Shown here one piece after another: positions 1 to 11,745 of a stretch of DNA of 64,000 bases; the stretch's first letter is position 1; every line of letters begins with the position of its first letter. The stretch covers positions 115,371,891-115,435,890 of the forward strand of contig CM038050.1 of NCBI GenBank assembly GCA_021397845.1, in the 5' to 3' direction. Both the position numbers and the translations under genes were made by a program. The notes beneath the pieces are model-generated. The model did not search any database. It saw only the letters and a program-made list of their open reading frames with translations, and had not been told where the DNA came from. The stretch comes from Areca catechu (lineage: Eukaryota; Streptophyta; Magnoliopsida; Arecales; Arecaceae).

Positions 1-259
1 TAGGTATTGTATTTCGAGCTAGTCCTATTAGGGTTTTTAATCCTAGGGTCCTGTTCTCGTTCTCACTTTTTAGGGCTTTAAACTGCTAGCGTAAGTTTCC
101 GTTACTCATCTTTCTTATTTCTTGCCTTTGCTTGTGATCGGGAATCAAAACCCTAAGAAAAACAACAAAAAACTCATCAACCCTAAAAAAAAAAAAGAAA
201 TTTCTTGCATCATAAGCATCCATCCTAGCATCCCTAGCCCGGCCCTTTGTTGCACACCA
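1..259 (+). repeat. Element A, 5' LTR (3' part only)
   Basis: This is the end of the 5' LTR of a plus-strand Gypsy element; the window opens inside it. It matches the last part of the LTR at 3378-5106, including the shared 'TAGGTATTGTATTT' block and the A-rich run before the 'CATCCTAGCATCCCTAGCCC' stretch. It ends in CACACCA, and a PBS follows four bases later. Confidence 0.85.
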
Positions 260-263
260 TTTT

Positions 264-275
264 TGGTATCAGAGC
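264..275 (+). other. Primer-binding site, element A
   Basis: The sequence TGGTATCAGAGC is complementary to the 3' end of plant initiator methionine tRNA, the usual primer for plant Gypsy and Copia elements. It sits 4 bases after the LTR end and fixes that boundary and the plus orientation of element A. Confidence 0.95.
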
Positions 276-1090
276 AAGGCTAGGACTAGTGCATTTTGTT
301 TCATTTTCTGCATTCTGGTCAGTCCATATATGGTCTGATCGTTGGATTGTTTCTCTCTGTAGAGACATCCAAATTTTGTAATTTCTAGTTGTTAGATCGC
401 AGTAATTTCAAGTATTTTTTTTATTTTCTCAAATTTTATTTCAGTTTGTATAATTTTACAAGCTGAAATACTACCTGAGAAAATCTCAGGTTTGAAATTT
501 CAGCAAGCATCTCATCTTTTGATTCATTCATCCATCTAGCTTGTTTCTTGGATGTTTTAATTCTTGCATTTGTTTAGCATTCACCCATCTAAAAGACACA
601 AAAAAACAAGAAAAATTTTAAGTCATTTCATTAGTCATTATTGTGCTTCATTTCACATAACTTATCTTAAGGGCGTCAAATTAACATAGGGTCAAGATTT
701 CATTACCTGTCCCTAGCCAAAAAACCACCACCCGACATATCGAACCCTAGACATTAACTAAAATCGATTAGACGTTTAATCTGCTCTAGTGAGCTAGGGA
801 CACCCACGAGTCGGGGCGACCCAAGTGCCGAGCCAAGTTAGATCATTTGTTGGTGTGTGCTTGAGTAGCTGGTGTCTAGGAAAGTGGTTCAGGGACTAGA
901 TCCCGAAGGGAAGTGGGTTGGTTCGCTTACCTGGCCAATTTTAATTGGTGTCTAGGCAAGCAAAGAGGAACCTCCACTAACCTTACACTTACCTAGCCAG
1001 GTGCCAAGTTACTATTTTTAGGTTCATCTTCTTGACTTCACATTTGGAGAGATCTCCTAGTTTTAGCAAACCGTAGCATCGTTTTGTTAC
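276..1090 (+). other. Element A untranslated leader
   Basis: This is noncoding leader between the PBS and gag. Its 3' half is clearly related to the leaders of the C, E, G and H elements (same order of blocks: GGGCTAGGGAC..CC, 'GTGTCTAGG', 'CCTTACAC.TACCTGGC'). It contains a palindrome at 935-948 (CCAATT-TT-AATTGG) at the place where the other families carry a different palindrome. I see no coding potential. Confidence 0.75.
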
Positions 1091-1518
1091 ATGCGCACTA
1101 GATCAGGAACCTCTTTTCACCCACCTTCTCCACCCCATATCGAAGCCATGGACCAACTTTGAGCTGACGTTGGAGCCCTAACTCAATCCATGACTCAATA
1201 AGCAACCAGTTGACTAATAGGCTTGATAAGTTTGAAGATAGAATTAGAGCCTTAGAAAAGAATATTAGCCCATCCATCGAGCTTGAGGCCGAGTCACCTC
1301 CTCACCATAGGGAATACCCTCAGTGTGATCCTTCCCTAGAGTCTGAAGACCTTTTAGGAGTAATTAGGTGCATCCTTACCCAGGACATAGTGCAAGAAGA
1401 TTGGCATAGGACTAGCATCCTACAAACCTTTGCCATACTAGGAAATAAGGTATGCAAGATCATAGTGATAGTGGGAGCTGTGTCAATGCCATTTCTTCAA
1501 GTACTGCCAAATCCCTAG
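1091..1518 (+). pseudogene. Element A gag remnant joined to the pol spacer
   Basis: This is a decayed start of the gag-pol polyprotein. An ATG at 1091 opens a frame that soon hits stops. After a frame change, 1210-1518 reads a gag N-terminal coiled-coil piece (NRLDKFEDRIRALEKN) followed directly by the 'SEDLLGV.RCIL.Q..VQEDW' segment. In autonomous element G that segment lies just before the protease. The capsid and zinc-knuckle region is therefore missing, about 1 kb compared with G. The reading frame slips again at the protease active site (about 1465). The copy cannot make a working Gag. Confidence 0.75.
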
Positions 1519-2051
1519 GATTGACCCCAGTTCCTCACCCCAACCCTTACAACATCTTGTGGATTGATTCAACCTCCAAACCCATAAATTCTAGGTGCCA
1601 AGTCTTAATCAAGTTGCAAACTTATGAAGAGATGATTTGGTGTTATGTCCTTCCCATGGGCGTCTATAGTATTATCTTAGGACAACCTTGGCTATACGAT
1701 CATGATGCCACCCTTCATGGTCGAACCAATACCTGTACCATTAACCACCATGGGAAGAAGTTTACAATCAATCCAGTTCAACCGAAGGATCAGGTTAAAA
1801 GGGGATCAAGTAGTCTAAAGGAAAAGAAGCTAGAAGTTAACCTGATCAAAGACAATGGGTTAGAAAAATATATTAATGGGAAAAGACCCTTTAAAGAGTT
1901 TCAAGGAGAGAAGGATGATCATTCTGAGAATTTGAATACAAAAACACCTGAGCCCATTGATGACTTTAAGGTTGAACCCATTGAAAATCTAGGGAAAGAA
2001 ACTCCTGAGCCCATTAAAGAATTGAAAGAAAGCATTATGAGTCAAGTTTAG
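1452..2051 (+). pseudogene. Element A retroviral-type aspartic protease plus acidic spacer
   Basis: This frame carries the retropepsin active-site motif DSGSCVNAIS and the downstream 'ILGQPWLYDHDA' block, matching the protease of C and G (ILGRPWLYDHDA). Proteases of this kind cut the Gag-Pol polyprotein. A Lys/Glu/Pro-rich spacer with repeated 'TPEPI' units follows, and the frame ends at a TAG. Upstream codons are in another frame, so the protease is cut off from its own N-terminus. The first ATG here is inside the domain and is not a true start. Confidence 0.8.
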
Positions 2052-2131
2052 TAGAAGATGGGCCCGAGGGTGAAATCATTGAGGAATCCAAGGAAAATGA
2101 TCCTAAACCCACTACAAAATTTGAAGAGGAA

Positions 2132-2700
2132 ATGACCGAGCTAGGATCACATCTAGTAAATGAACATGAGGATTCACCAGTCTTTTCCACAAGAGTTCAG
2201 GAACCAACCCTTAATGAACCGATCCAAAGAGAACATCCTCAAGAGATGGTTGAAGCTTGGAAAGAAATTGAGGATGAAGTTCTCGATGAGTTACCTGATC
2301 AACTTCCACCCCTGAGAGACATCCATCATACTATAGACTTGGTCCCAGGATCCTCTTTAACAGACCTTCCTCACTGCGGGATTGACCCTAGCGAGCCCCA
2401 AGATCTACAGGAACAAGTGGACCATATGACACTTATAGAACGATGCCCAAATTTTAAGGTCATACCGAATAACCAAGGTCTGTTTTATGTTTTCCTTAAG
2501 CCACCCCAAGACTTCGATTCTATTTCCTACCCTTCCCTGAACCTTCTTATATTTCTAGAGCCATGGGGTTACTTTTTATTAAGATTACCAAAATGCGTGA
2601 CTCCTTAGAGCCCATCCCTTTTGCCCTCTACTTCTGGTATACTTTATGGCATTTGCTAGGGATCCTTAATAATTTTTCTTGTAAATACCAGACTAGGGTC
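2132..2700 (+). pseudogene. Element A RT-entry remnant, domain X and integrase remnant
   Basis: The frame 2132-2608 begins with acidic spacer and then carries the segment that leads into RT in autonomous copies (LPDQLPPLRDIHHTIDL, then IDPSEPQDLQEQV). RT itself is absent. In its place comes a segment I call domain X (ERCPNFKV..NNQGLF.V..KPPQ, from about 2435). After a frameshift near 2600 it continues with a short remnant of the integrase core (YFW.TLWHLLG) through about 2690. The same order of segments occurs in element E at 35050-35450, so it is inherited and not a random deletion of this copy. No known function is assigned to domain X. Confidence 0.7.
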
Positions 2701-2746
2701 AAACCTAGAGAGTCAAAAGTCTGATAGGTTTAGACCCTAGAAGTCC

Positions 2747-2752
2747 AATAAA
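2747..2752 (+). promoter_or_regulatory. AATAAA motif after the domain X ORF (element A)
   Basis: A canonical poly(A) signal hexamer lies about 60 bases past the end of the gag/domain X coding remnant. The same hexamer occurs at the homologous place in E (35510-35515) and in both H copies (minus strand, 11835-11840 and 5217-5222). Whether it acts in 3' end formation cannot be told from sequence. Confidence 0.4.
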
Positions 2753-2887
2753 ATTTTTTCTCAATAAGATTGCATAGTTGAGTCTGCATTTTGCATCATG
2801 TTAGGATTATGCATTAAATATAATTTTTAAAATAATTTGGCTGATTCCTGAAAGCAAGCCAAAGAGTTTGAAATAAGAGATTTTATA

Positions 2888-3435
2888 ATGATTAGGCTCC
2901 AGCCTGAACGGTTTCCACCGGGAACCGTTAAGAAGCTTCATGCTCATGGGGCAGGTCCCTTTAAAGTGATTAGGAGAATGGGCCCTAATGCCTATGTGCT
3001 AGAATTACCTCCGGATTATGGAATTAGGTTGACATTCAATATCTCTGACTTAGTCGAGAATAGAGAACCCGCAAACATACCCAGTGAGCCGTTTGGGCCT
3101 GACCTCCCTTTGGAGAGTGAACCTGAACCTGAGTGTCCACCTCCAAATATACCTAAGCGAGGAGAGCGGATCGAGCGTGTCATGGATGACCAAGCCATCA
3201 CACCTAGGTCAAGGGCTATCAACGTTACTTGGTCCGATGGCAAGGCCGACCCGAATCCGATGACTCACGGATCACACAGGAGGACTTGCAGCGCATCGAC
3301 CCCGACATCTTGGAGAGGTACCAAAGCCAAACTAACCCTTACTCGATAGGGTCGAGTTCCTCCCACCCCGGGAGAACTGGTGTGGGCACCAGGATCCGAC
3401 TGAGGCTCCTCAACCCTCTGTGGATCTCAGATTAA
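2888..3435 (+). pseudogene. Element A integrase C-terminus with GPF module and chromodomain
   Basis: This is the pol C-terminus. The frame 2888-3349 starts within 'MIRL.PERFPPGTVKKLHA.GAGPF', the GPF/GPY module of chromovirus integrases, and runs through 'NAYVLELP' and the 'DDQAI' linker. A single frameshift at about 3220 moves the chromodomain (VRWQGRPESDDS, then LERYQSQ) into the frame that ends at 3435. As in C, E and G, the last codons lie inside the 3' LTR, which starts at 3378. Chromodomains are known to steer integration toward particular chromatin. Confidence 0.85.
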
Positions 3436-5106
3436 GGTTCCACTTCTGTGAGTCCTGTAATGAGGTTATGAGCCAAAGTAATTTTATAATTTTAGTCTTG
3501 TACCTTGACCAATTTGGGTCAAGTCTAGGTCATGGGTCCTGTATTTATTTTTGGTTCGAGTCTGAGTTTGGTTGGGGCCCAAGCCCAATTGAAGTCAACC
3601 TGGCTTTCAAGACCAAGACAAATCCTTATGGGCCAACCCACCTCTTTCACTTGGAAAGATGCCAACTCAGGTGCCACCTCAGCCACCTATGTGGCACCAT
3701 GTCAGTTGCCACTTGGGCATCCAAGGAGGGAAACAAGTTGGCGCCCTCATGCATTCCACATGCCCTCTCCATGCCTTTTTCTCTTGGGTGACCTTGGAAG
3801 GAGGAGACATCATCCCCCTCTTCCCTCCCCACATCATGCCATGATCCATTAAAATATGGGGCGTTGAAGATCCTTGAAGAGACCAAGCCACAAAGAAAGC
3901 CCTCTTCCAAGCCTTCTTCCCAAAGTGTTCATGCAAGAATGGAAGGTCAAAGGACACACACTCCCTCTCCAAGCCTTCAACCTTGCAACGCCCAAAACTC
4001 CCTCCATTTGGTCGGCCATGATCACTCCAAGTGGGCATTGAAGGATCCAAGGAAACACATCCCTTCAAGCAAGCCTTATTCCACGTTTTCTTCCCAAAAT
4101 GAGCATGCAAATGAAGGAAGTCAAAAGGCCAATCCCCCTCTCCAAGCCCTCCCACATGCCATGCCCATCATCTCCTCCATTTGGTCGGCCATGAAGAATC
4201 TTACCCATCCATGTGGGCGCCAACTTTGGGGTTGTAATTTTGGTTCAAGGGTTTTGAATATCTTTTGAATTCAAATGGGCCTTGGGTGCCTATTTAAAGG
4301 ACCCAATCCCTCCATTGTAAAGCTATTGAATGATTGAATGAAAAAAAAAGAGTTTGAGTGTTTATCCTCCAACCATTGTCTCCTAGACTAGGTTTGAGTG
4401 AAGTTGCCTTCATCCCCAGGGATGTCGAGTGGTGTGAGGCCACCTGTTCGTCACCCCAGGACATCGCGAAACTTCATCCTCCTGGACATCGCATGGTGTG
4501 AGACCTCAATCCTTCATCCTCCGGGGCATCGCGGGGTGCGAGGTCCCAAGTTATCTCCGTCTTTGACTTCGGAATCCAATCGGACACCGGGCTCGAAGCC
4601 CCTTCTCAATCCCATCTCAGTCCCTTTCTGTACATCTCTTCATTTCGCTAATACCTATTTGGCTTGCCTACAGGTCCTCCCTGGCATCTCGGGCACCGGA
4701 GACAGTCGGCTTTGCCATCGCGACCTACCGACCGAAAGCCAGTGCTTCCACAGGTTCGACTACTCGGGCATCCAGGCCGCATCCGCCGAGTTGAGCGTTC
4801 TCTGGATCGGGTGCTTCAGACATGTGAGGTTTGCTCTCTCTATCTCCTAAGTAGGTATTGTATTTTGAGCTTAGTCCTACCGGGGTTTCTTAATCCCGGG
4901 ATCCTGTTTTTGTTTTCATTGTTTAGGGATTTGAACTGCTAGTGTAAGCTTCCGTTACTCATCATTCTTATTTCTTGCCTTTGCTTGTGATCGGGAATCG
5001 AAACCCTAAGAAAACATATAAAACTCTTCAACAAAAAAAAAAAAAAAAATCCTTGCATCATAAGCACCCATCCTAGCATCCCTAGCCCCCCCTTTGTTCC
5101 ACACCA
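3378..5106 (+). repeat. Element A, 3' LTR
   Basis: This 1,729-bp LTR starts TGGTGTGGGCACCAGG and ends TTCCACACCA, so it has TG..CA ends. A TATA-like TATTTAA lies at 4291-4297, with the presumed transcript start and R/U5 downstream. Its last ~260 bases match the window's first bases (5' LTR). Long ORFs here, such as those at 3532-3852 and 3864-4268, have no recognisable domain and are LTR background. The base composition is mosaic, with CT-rich and GC-rich blocks. Confidence 0.9.
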
Positions 5107-5408
5107 TTATGCCGTGCAGAGGGTAGTGCAGGTGCAGACATGTAATTCAGGCTGTGCATTTATTGGACTCAACTAATACCTAATAGACTCGACTAGACAT
5201 CCCTATCAAAGGACATTTTATTAGACTCTAAGGGACAAAAACTAATAGACTATAAACTCTTTAGGTTTGACCCTAGCATGGCATGCACATGAGAACTTAC
5301 TATATACTCCTACTAGGTTCCATAGGGTTCTTCTAAGGTAAGATGCAAACATGACATGAATAATGAATGAATGCAACATGCAAATTCCTGTAAAATGCAA
5401 CCTAATAG
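5107..5408 (-). pseudogene. H element (copy 1): integrase remnant and domain X tail, decayed
   Basis: On the minus strand, 5242-5451 reads an integrase-core remnant (MFASYLRRTLWNLVG) preceded by the tail of domain X (RLHFTGI). It aligns with H copy 2 at 11830-12030 and with E. Element A sits against its left side at 5107, and solo LTR B interrupts it at 5409. An AATAAA on the minus strand lies at 5217-5222. The rest of this copy's 3' half is beyond element A, outside the window. Confidence 0.65.
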
Positions 5409-7095
5409 TGATGTAGGGCAAGGGATGCTGGGATGGATGCTTATGATGCAAGGAATTTCTTTTTTTTATTTTGATGAGTTTTAGATTTTTTTTTTTTTTT
5501 AGGGTTTCGATTCCCGATCACAAGCAAAGGTAAAGAATACAAAGAACAGTAATGAAAGCTTATGCTAGGAGTTCAAAGTCTTAAAAATGAAAACGAGAAT
5601 AGGACCTCGGGATTAAGAAACCCCGGTAGGACTAGCTCGACATACAATATCTACTTAGGAGATAAAGAGAAAGCAAACCTCAAACTTTTGATGCTCCCGG
5701 TGCAGAGATCGCTCAACTCGACGGATGCGGCCTGGATGCCCGAGCAGTCGAACCCGTGGAAGCACTGGCTTTGGGTCAGGAGGTCGCTATGGCAAAACTG
5801 ACTGTCTCCAATGCCCGAGATGCCAGGGAGGACCTGTAGGCAAACAAAAGAAGGGTCAGCGAAATGTGGAGATGCACGAAAGGAACTGAGATGGAGATGG
5901 GAAGGGGCTTCGAGCCCGGTGTCCGGCTGGATTCGAAGTCGAAGTTGGAGATAACTTGGGGCCTCGCACCCGCAACATCCTGGAGGACGAAGGAATGTGG
6001 CCTCACACCACGCAATGTCCTGGAGGATGAAGGATTCGCGATGCCTTGGGGCGATGGACAGGTGGCCTCACACCACTCGACGTCCGTGGGGATGAAGGCA
6101 ACTCCACTCAAACCTAGACTAAGAGATAATGGTTGGAGGGTGGAAAAAAACTCAAACTTTTCATTAATCACTCAATCATTCAATAGTTCTACAAGGGAGG
6201 GATTGGGTCCTTTAAATAGGCACCCAAGGCCCATTTGAAATTCAAAATTACAACTTTCATGGTGGTGCCCAAAATTCTCCATCATCTCCTCTCTTTGGCT
6301 GACCAAATGACTTGGGGTTGGGCGTGGCATGTGGGAAGGCTTGGAGAGGGGGATTGGTCTCTTGACTTCCTTCCTTAGCATGCTTATTTGGGAAGAAAGA
6401 GTGCAGCATGGCTTGCTTGAAGGGATGTGTTCCCTTGGACTCTTCAACGCCATCTCTAGGATTGATTCAAGGCCGACCAAGGGAGAGTTCTTTGGGCGTT
6501 GCATGGTTGAGGGCTTGAAGAGGGGAGTGTGTCTTTGACCTTCTATCCTTGCATGAACACTTTGGGAAGAATGCTTGGAAGGGGGCTTGCTTTGTGGCTT
6601 CGTTTCTTCAAGGATCTTCAACGCCCTTCTTTTGATGGAACAAGGCGTGATATGGGGGAGGGAAGAGGGGGATGGTGTTTCTTCCTTCCATTGTCGCCCA
6701 AGGCATGTGGAAAGCATGAGGGTGCCACTTTGTTTCCCTCCTTAGATGCCAAGTGGCAGCTGATGTGGTGCCACGTAGGTAGCTGAGGTGGCACCTGAGT
6801 TTGCATTATCCCAAGTGGAAGGGGTGGGTTGGCCCACCAGAACTTGATTTCGTGAAGAAAACCAGGGTGACTTCAATTGGGCTTGGGCCCAGTCCAAACT
6901 CAGACTCGAACAAATACAAGACTCATGACCTAACTTGACCCAAATTGGTCAAGGTACATGACTAAACAAACTTTGACAAGAAATTATGAAATTGCTTTGG
7001 CTCAAGGCCTTATTATTGGACTCATAGAAGGCAAACCCTAATCTGAGATCCACAGAGGGTTGAGGAGCCTCTGTCGTATCCTGGTGCCCACACCA
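5409..7095 (-). mobile_element. Solo LTR B (element A family), TSD AATAG
   Basis: This 1,687-bp LTR is in minus orientation. Read on the minus strand it starts TGGTGTGGGCACCAGG and ends CTACATCA. It is related over its whole length to the LTR at 3378-5106 (TATA-like block at 6211-6220, shared U5 text near 5460-5560). It is flanked by the perfect 5-bp repeat AATAG at 5404-5408 and 7096-7100. H sequence continues on both sides with no internal retrotransposon region, so this is a solo LTR left by LTR-LTR recombination. Confidence 0.9.
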
Positions 7096-7100
7096 AATAG

Positions 7101-8825
7101 TAATGAAAACTGAAGAAGTTTTCAGAAATGGTAGAAAATAAGAGGTGGGTTCAGGGTTAATCTGATTGGGTAGAAAATAAGAAAAGGGTTCAGGGTTAGT
7201 TGGATAGACTTGGATATAAAGAGTGTCAGGGATTAATCCTAAACTAATAAGGTTGACCTTAAAGGTTAGTGTCTATCTACAAGGTCTGCCTTATGGAATA
7301 ATGGGTCACTAATTTCATAGAAAAGATCTTCATTGGGATCAAGGAAGTGACTTCATGTTGAGGGTACTGGGTGAGATAAGCCAAGTCCTCAATAAACTCT
7401 TTTAGCTTAGGAAATTCAGGACTAGGCTCTACAATTGGATCCTCTTCTAAAGTCTCCTCTAATTGCTATCCATTGCAGCTTGGGTGTGATCTGGGTTATC
7501 TAATTCTGGGTTGGCCACTAACTAATTATGGTCAAGGTTAGCCAAATCTAGATTGACTCTATAATTTGGCTCTCCTCTATGGTTTCCTCAGGTAAGGCTT
7601 TAGCAGCAGTACCTAGGTTCTCTTCCTCTATTTGTTCTTCCACTATAGCTTTAGATTGGAGGTGGTCAAGGTCAACTAGCTCTGGGTTGGTTTCTACCTG
7701 GGTATCTACTAGGTCAGCTAATTCGAGGTCTACTAAAGGTGTCTCCTCTTCTCCCTCATACTCATCCACTAGGCTCACATCAGCTTCATACACTTCCGCG
7801 TTAATGTAAGCCTTGTGAATCTCAGGAATGTTTGGAGAAGGTCGGCTAGCAAGAAATTGGTTAGGTTCTGGTCTTTGATTATGCGTACTACTCTTAGTAG
7901 GTTCAGGTTGAATAAGGGGTAGTGGCTCACTACTGGGTTCATATTTAGGGATACTAATCCTATGGGTTCAAGTTGACTAGGGGAGCATGACTAGTACTAG
8001 GCTGATACTTAGGGGTATGGGTTCTCTGGGCTCATAGGACAAGGGTGCAGATCTATGGGTCAGGGATTATAGGATTTGGGGTCATAGGATTTTGGGTCAG
8101 CTCTATGGTCAGGTTCTAAGGATGGATCATGGTATGGGGTCCTTCTAAGGTTGGGCTCCCTATATAGGTCAGGATGTGGGTCCTTCTAGGGTTGGACTCC
8201 TTATATGGGTCGGACTATTGGGTTCTCCTAGGGTTGGGCTCCCTATATGGGTCAGAGTATTGGGTTCTCCTAGGATTGGACTCTCTATATGGGTCAGAGT
8301 ATTGGGTTCTCCTAGGATTGGACTCCCTATATGGGTCAGAGTATTGGGTTCTCCTAGGATTGGACTCCCTATATGGGTCAGAGTATTGGGTTCTCCTGGG
8401 TTCAGTATCATAATAAGGTCATGGTAAGGGGTTCTTCTAGGTTCAGTATTATTGTATGGGTCAGGCTAAGGGGCTCTCCTAGGTTTAACCTCTCGGTATG
8501 GATCAGGGTTTGGGGTCCTCCTAGGTTGAGGATTGTAGTACGGGTCAGGATAAGGGGCTCTCCTAGGTTCGACCTCATGGTATAGATCAAGGTTTGGGGT
8601 CCTCCTAGGTTGAGGGGATCAGGATCTGGCTCAGACTGTGACCCATGGGTTTTTCCTGGGGTCCCTACCCGGACTTCTAACTTATCAAACCTATTGGCAA
8701 GATGGTCAATTCTATCATTGGTTTGAATACCAGACTGAGTTAACTGGGTCATCTAGGCAGTCATCTGGGTAGCCATCTGGGCCATTTGATCAACCAGGGC
8801 TTTCATTTGGGCTTGCAAATTTTCC
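7101..8825 (-). pseudogene. H element (copy 1): non-autonomous gag-like ORF, decayed
   Basis: An ATG at 8823-8825 (minus) starts a gag-type N-terminus with a coiled coil (QTNDRIDHLANRFDKLEVRV). A Pro/Arg-rich linker of tandem 14-residue units (repeat DNA at about 8160-8400) follows, then a Tyr/Pro-rich stretch, then an acidic spacer (EADVSLVDEYEGEEETPLVD, minus, about 7793-7548). Capsid, zinc knuckles, protease and RT are absent. Several stops and indels break the frame. The same architecture is seen in copy 2 (12108-13559), so the loss of capsid and pol preceded the duplication of the family. Confidence 0.7.
8160..8400 (-). repeat. 42-bp tandem repeat in H gag linker
   Basis: About six units of 42 bp (14 codons) lie head to tail, nearly identical in the right-hand part. 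In the gag frame each unit reads approximately SDPYRESNPRRTQY. Copy 2 carries about five degraded units at 12950-13150. Other frames give repetitive ORFs that are shadows. Confidence 0.85.
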
Positions 8826-9749
8826 ATGGGTTCAGATATTTGTGAAGGAGGTGGGTGTGATATGAAACTCCTGATCTAGTGCTCATGCAAGACTCGATCA
8901 GACTAACTACAGCTGACTAGACCTAGAGTCCAAAACTAGATGCTAAATCAGGGTGGCAAACTAGCATATAGTAATCCTGTACTCAACCAGGCAGGTGTAA
9001 GGGGAGTGTTAGGTCCCTGATTGCCAATCCTAGACACCAATCAGAGATTGGCCAGGTAGGCGGACCAGCACACAACCCCTTCGGGATTGAACCTAAACCA
9101 CCGTTCTAGACACTGAGCACAAGGCACACACAGGTTAACTTGACACAGTGATCTAACACTAGCCCGGACCCGACCAGTTGGTGTCCCTAGCCCACTAGGG
9201 CAAATTAAGTCTAGTTAATTTTAGGTTAAGGCTTGGGACCGAATGCAAGGGATGTGGTTTTGGGCTAAGGAGAGGTGATCAAATCCTCCCCCATCTGATA
9301 TAGCAAGAGTGCCCTGAAAGTAAATTATGCAATGATGGCAGGCAAATGAGGATGCAAATTAGGATTTAGATGTTTTTCATATTTTTGGAGAATATGTAAT
9401 TTTTTTTTTTTGGTATTTTTTTAAATAGAAGAAAACTTGCAAATCATGGCCTAATATGCTGGAAATATACAAAAATTAAAAGATATGCAAAGAGATGCTA
9501 AACAAAACCCTAAAACTTCCAAACTTGTCTTGCTGAAAAAAAATAGAGCCAAAATTTATAGGCTGTATTTCGGCTTGAAGAAAATTCACATGCCATAATA
9601 AAACCTGAGAAAATTCTTAAATTTACTGTGAATTATTATTAATTCAGAAATACCAATTTCAGAATTTTCATAGTTTTTATCAAAGAGAAATAATTAAAAT
9701 AACAGAGCATATATGGACAAAAAAATTATAAAAACAAGCCCTAATCTAA
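8826..9749 (-). other. H element (copy 1) leader
   Basis: This is the noncoding leader between PBS and gag, read on the minus strand. It is related to the C, E and G leaders, including the block at 8985-9060 that carries a palindrome at 9037-9051 (CCAATC/GATTGG arms). The remainder is A/T rich with no coding signal. Confidence 0.7.
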
Positions 9750-9761
9750 GCTCTGATACCA
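9750..9761 (-). other. Primer-binding site, H copy 1
   Basis: GCTCTGATACCA on the plus strand is the reverse complement of the initiator-Met PBS. Two bases separate it from the LTR at 9764. It shows that this LTR served as a 5' LTR for the H copy on its left. Confidence 0.95.
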
Positions 9762-9763
9762 AA

Positions 9764-11206
9764 TGATGGGGGACTAATATGCATGCAATTATTTTGTATG
9801 TTTTATAGGTGGGGTTAGGTGATTAATTCCTGAATGTCAGATCAAAATTAGTTGTAGGGATTTTTTATGAATTTTTGAAGCCAAGCATGAAGATTAGAAC
9901 CTAGAAAAGTACTAAAGAAGGATCACCGGGGCTGAGAAGCCTCGGTTAGGGCAAGTTCTCCTACAATATAAAGACTGGACATAGAGGGGATGTACCTAAC
10001 AACGTCTGAAGCGTCGGTGAAGATCACAACGAAGGGATCTCTCGTTCCTCGATGGATGCGGCTTGGAAAATCGAGCCAAAGTCCCGCGGATACCGGCTTT
10101 CTGCTCGGTGGTCCAATGAGTCTTGACTGGAGTCGTTGGATTCGTAGGAACTCGTGGACCTACAAACAAGCTATCATGGGTTAGAAAACTTAGAGAAAAT
10201 CAAGAAAACAAAGGAAAACAGCAATGGAAAGAAAGTTTTGGAGGGGCTGGAATGATGGTTGGCGGCGGCAGGAAGATGGTTGCAAACACCGGGAAGAAGA
10301 ACTCTCAAACCCCTTTATGCACACAGCAGGGTAATCACACAAAGCAATAGAAAAACTCAAGGTTTGTTTATATATCAAAATCTCCTTCATACAAGAGGCT
10401 AGGGTCCTTTAAATAGACCCTTAACCTTGGGCTCAAGTATGGTCACATTAGTCTTTACATAAGAATCCTTTTCCCTCTCAAACCCAAGCTAGAAAATAAG
10501 GAAATATTAGGTAGAAAAATCTCTAAAAATTCTCTTGACTTGGCCAACACTCCAAGGATGCCTAGGGGGGCATGTTGGCTTCTAGGAGCAGCAAGAGGCT
10601 GGCCCAAAGGGGCTCAGGCGCATGGGTTTGGGCCTTTGGAAGCTGGGGTGGCTGGTAGCCAGGTAGCAGAATATTCCCTGGTATCTTGCTTCTTAGGGGC
10701 TTGGGCTTGGTGCCTGGGCTTGACTTCTTTGGGCTAGGATGTAGATGGACCTCTAAAATCATGGATTCCTTGGTATATGAATATATTTTGGCATCGGGAA
10801 GGGAATCTGGGCGTCTGGAGGGCATCTGCAAGGAATCAGGGTTTTCTGAATTTTTCCTCCTGGGGTCTTCAAATCTTCAAGCTAGGTTGGACTTGGGCTA
10901 TACTTCCATGTCTTCAATCTGGTTGGACTTGGTCTTCACTTGTATGATGTGGTCTTGAGTCTTCAATATGATTGAATAGGACTCAAAAAAAAAAAAATTA
11001 GCTTGACATGAGCTGACTAACACTAGACTGAACTAGCTCAACATGAGCATCAACTAGTACAGAACTGAAACTCAAAAGAATCAAATAACAACTAAAATGG
11101 ACTCAGATGGGCTAAGCCCTTATTACAGATGGACTCATAAATTATTGATCAATTCACAGAGGGTTGAAAAGACTCATCTTATTATGGTGCCTCCGGTGTC
11201 CCCACA
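9764..11206 (-). repeat. H element LTR shared by two tandem internal regions
   Basis: This LTR of about 1,443 bp, in minus orientation, ends in CCCCATCA beside the PBS at 9750 and starts TGTGGGGACACCGG at 11206. A TATA-like block lies near 10408-10415. It is flanked on the left by a PBS and on the right by a pol 3' end, so it acts at once as the 5' LTR of copy 1 and the 3' LTR of copy 2. It matches the interrupted LTR at 14494-15289 plus 23893-24541 in length (1,443 versus 1,445 bp). Confidence 0.85.
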
Positions 11207-11745
11207 AATTCTCCCAGGGTGGGAGGAACTCGACCCTGTCGAGTGAAGATCAGACTGGCTCACATATCTCTCGAGAAGGTCTGGGTGAGGCATTGCAAGT
11301 CCTCTCGAGAAATCCATGAATCGTCCGACTCTGGCTTGCCTTGCCATCGGACGAGGAAGCGTTGATAGTCACGGCCCCGGGTCGTGATGGCTTGATCGTC
11401 CAGGTTACCTCGATCCGTTCGCCTCTCTCAGGCCAATTTGTTAGTGGACACTCTGGGTTAGGATCACTCATAATGAAAAGGAATAGGTCCAAAGACCTCA
11501 CTAGGTATCGCTTCCGGTTCCCTATACTCAACCAGGTCTATAATATTGAAGGTAGAACTAATGCCCAAATCCGAAGGCATGTCTAACACCTAGGCATTTG
11601 ATCCAACCTTCTCTATCACTTTAAAAAGGTCCGGCTCTGCGAGCATGAAGCTTCTTTTAGGCCTATGCCTAACCAAGATAGATTCCACTACATCAAATTC
11701 TGTGACCCTCTTCGGGAATTAGCCAGTTGTTTTAAGACTAGTGCG
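11207..11745 (-). pseudogene. H element (copy 2): integrase C-terminus and chromodomain, decayed
   Basis: On the minus strand this reads the GPF module region ('RKLHARRAGPF'-like, about 11650-11610), the linker with 'CPLTNWPERGERIEVTW' (about 11455) and chromodomain remnants (ASSSDGKA.., TSSREDLQC..) up to the SSS/HPG tail next to the LTR. Several frameshifts are present. The family is the same as A, C, E and G. There is no integrase catalytic core upstream. Confidence 0.65.

Noticed and set aside
8160..8400. CRISPR-like array
   Set aside because: Units are contiguous 42-bp repeats without spacers, within gag, in plant DNA.
8169..8411. Repetitive protein with LGEPNTLTHIGSPI units
   Set aside because: It is the wrong frame of the 42-bp repeat. 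The gag frame reads the P-R-R repeat found in D1 and in shorter form in C, E and G.
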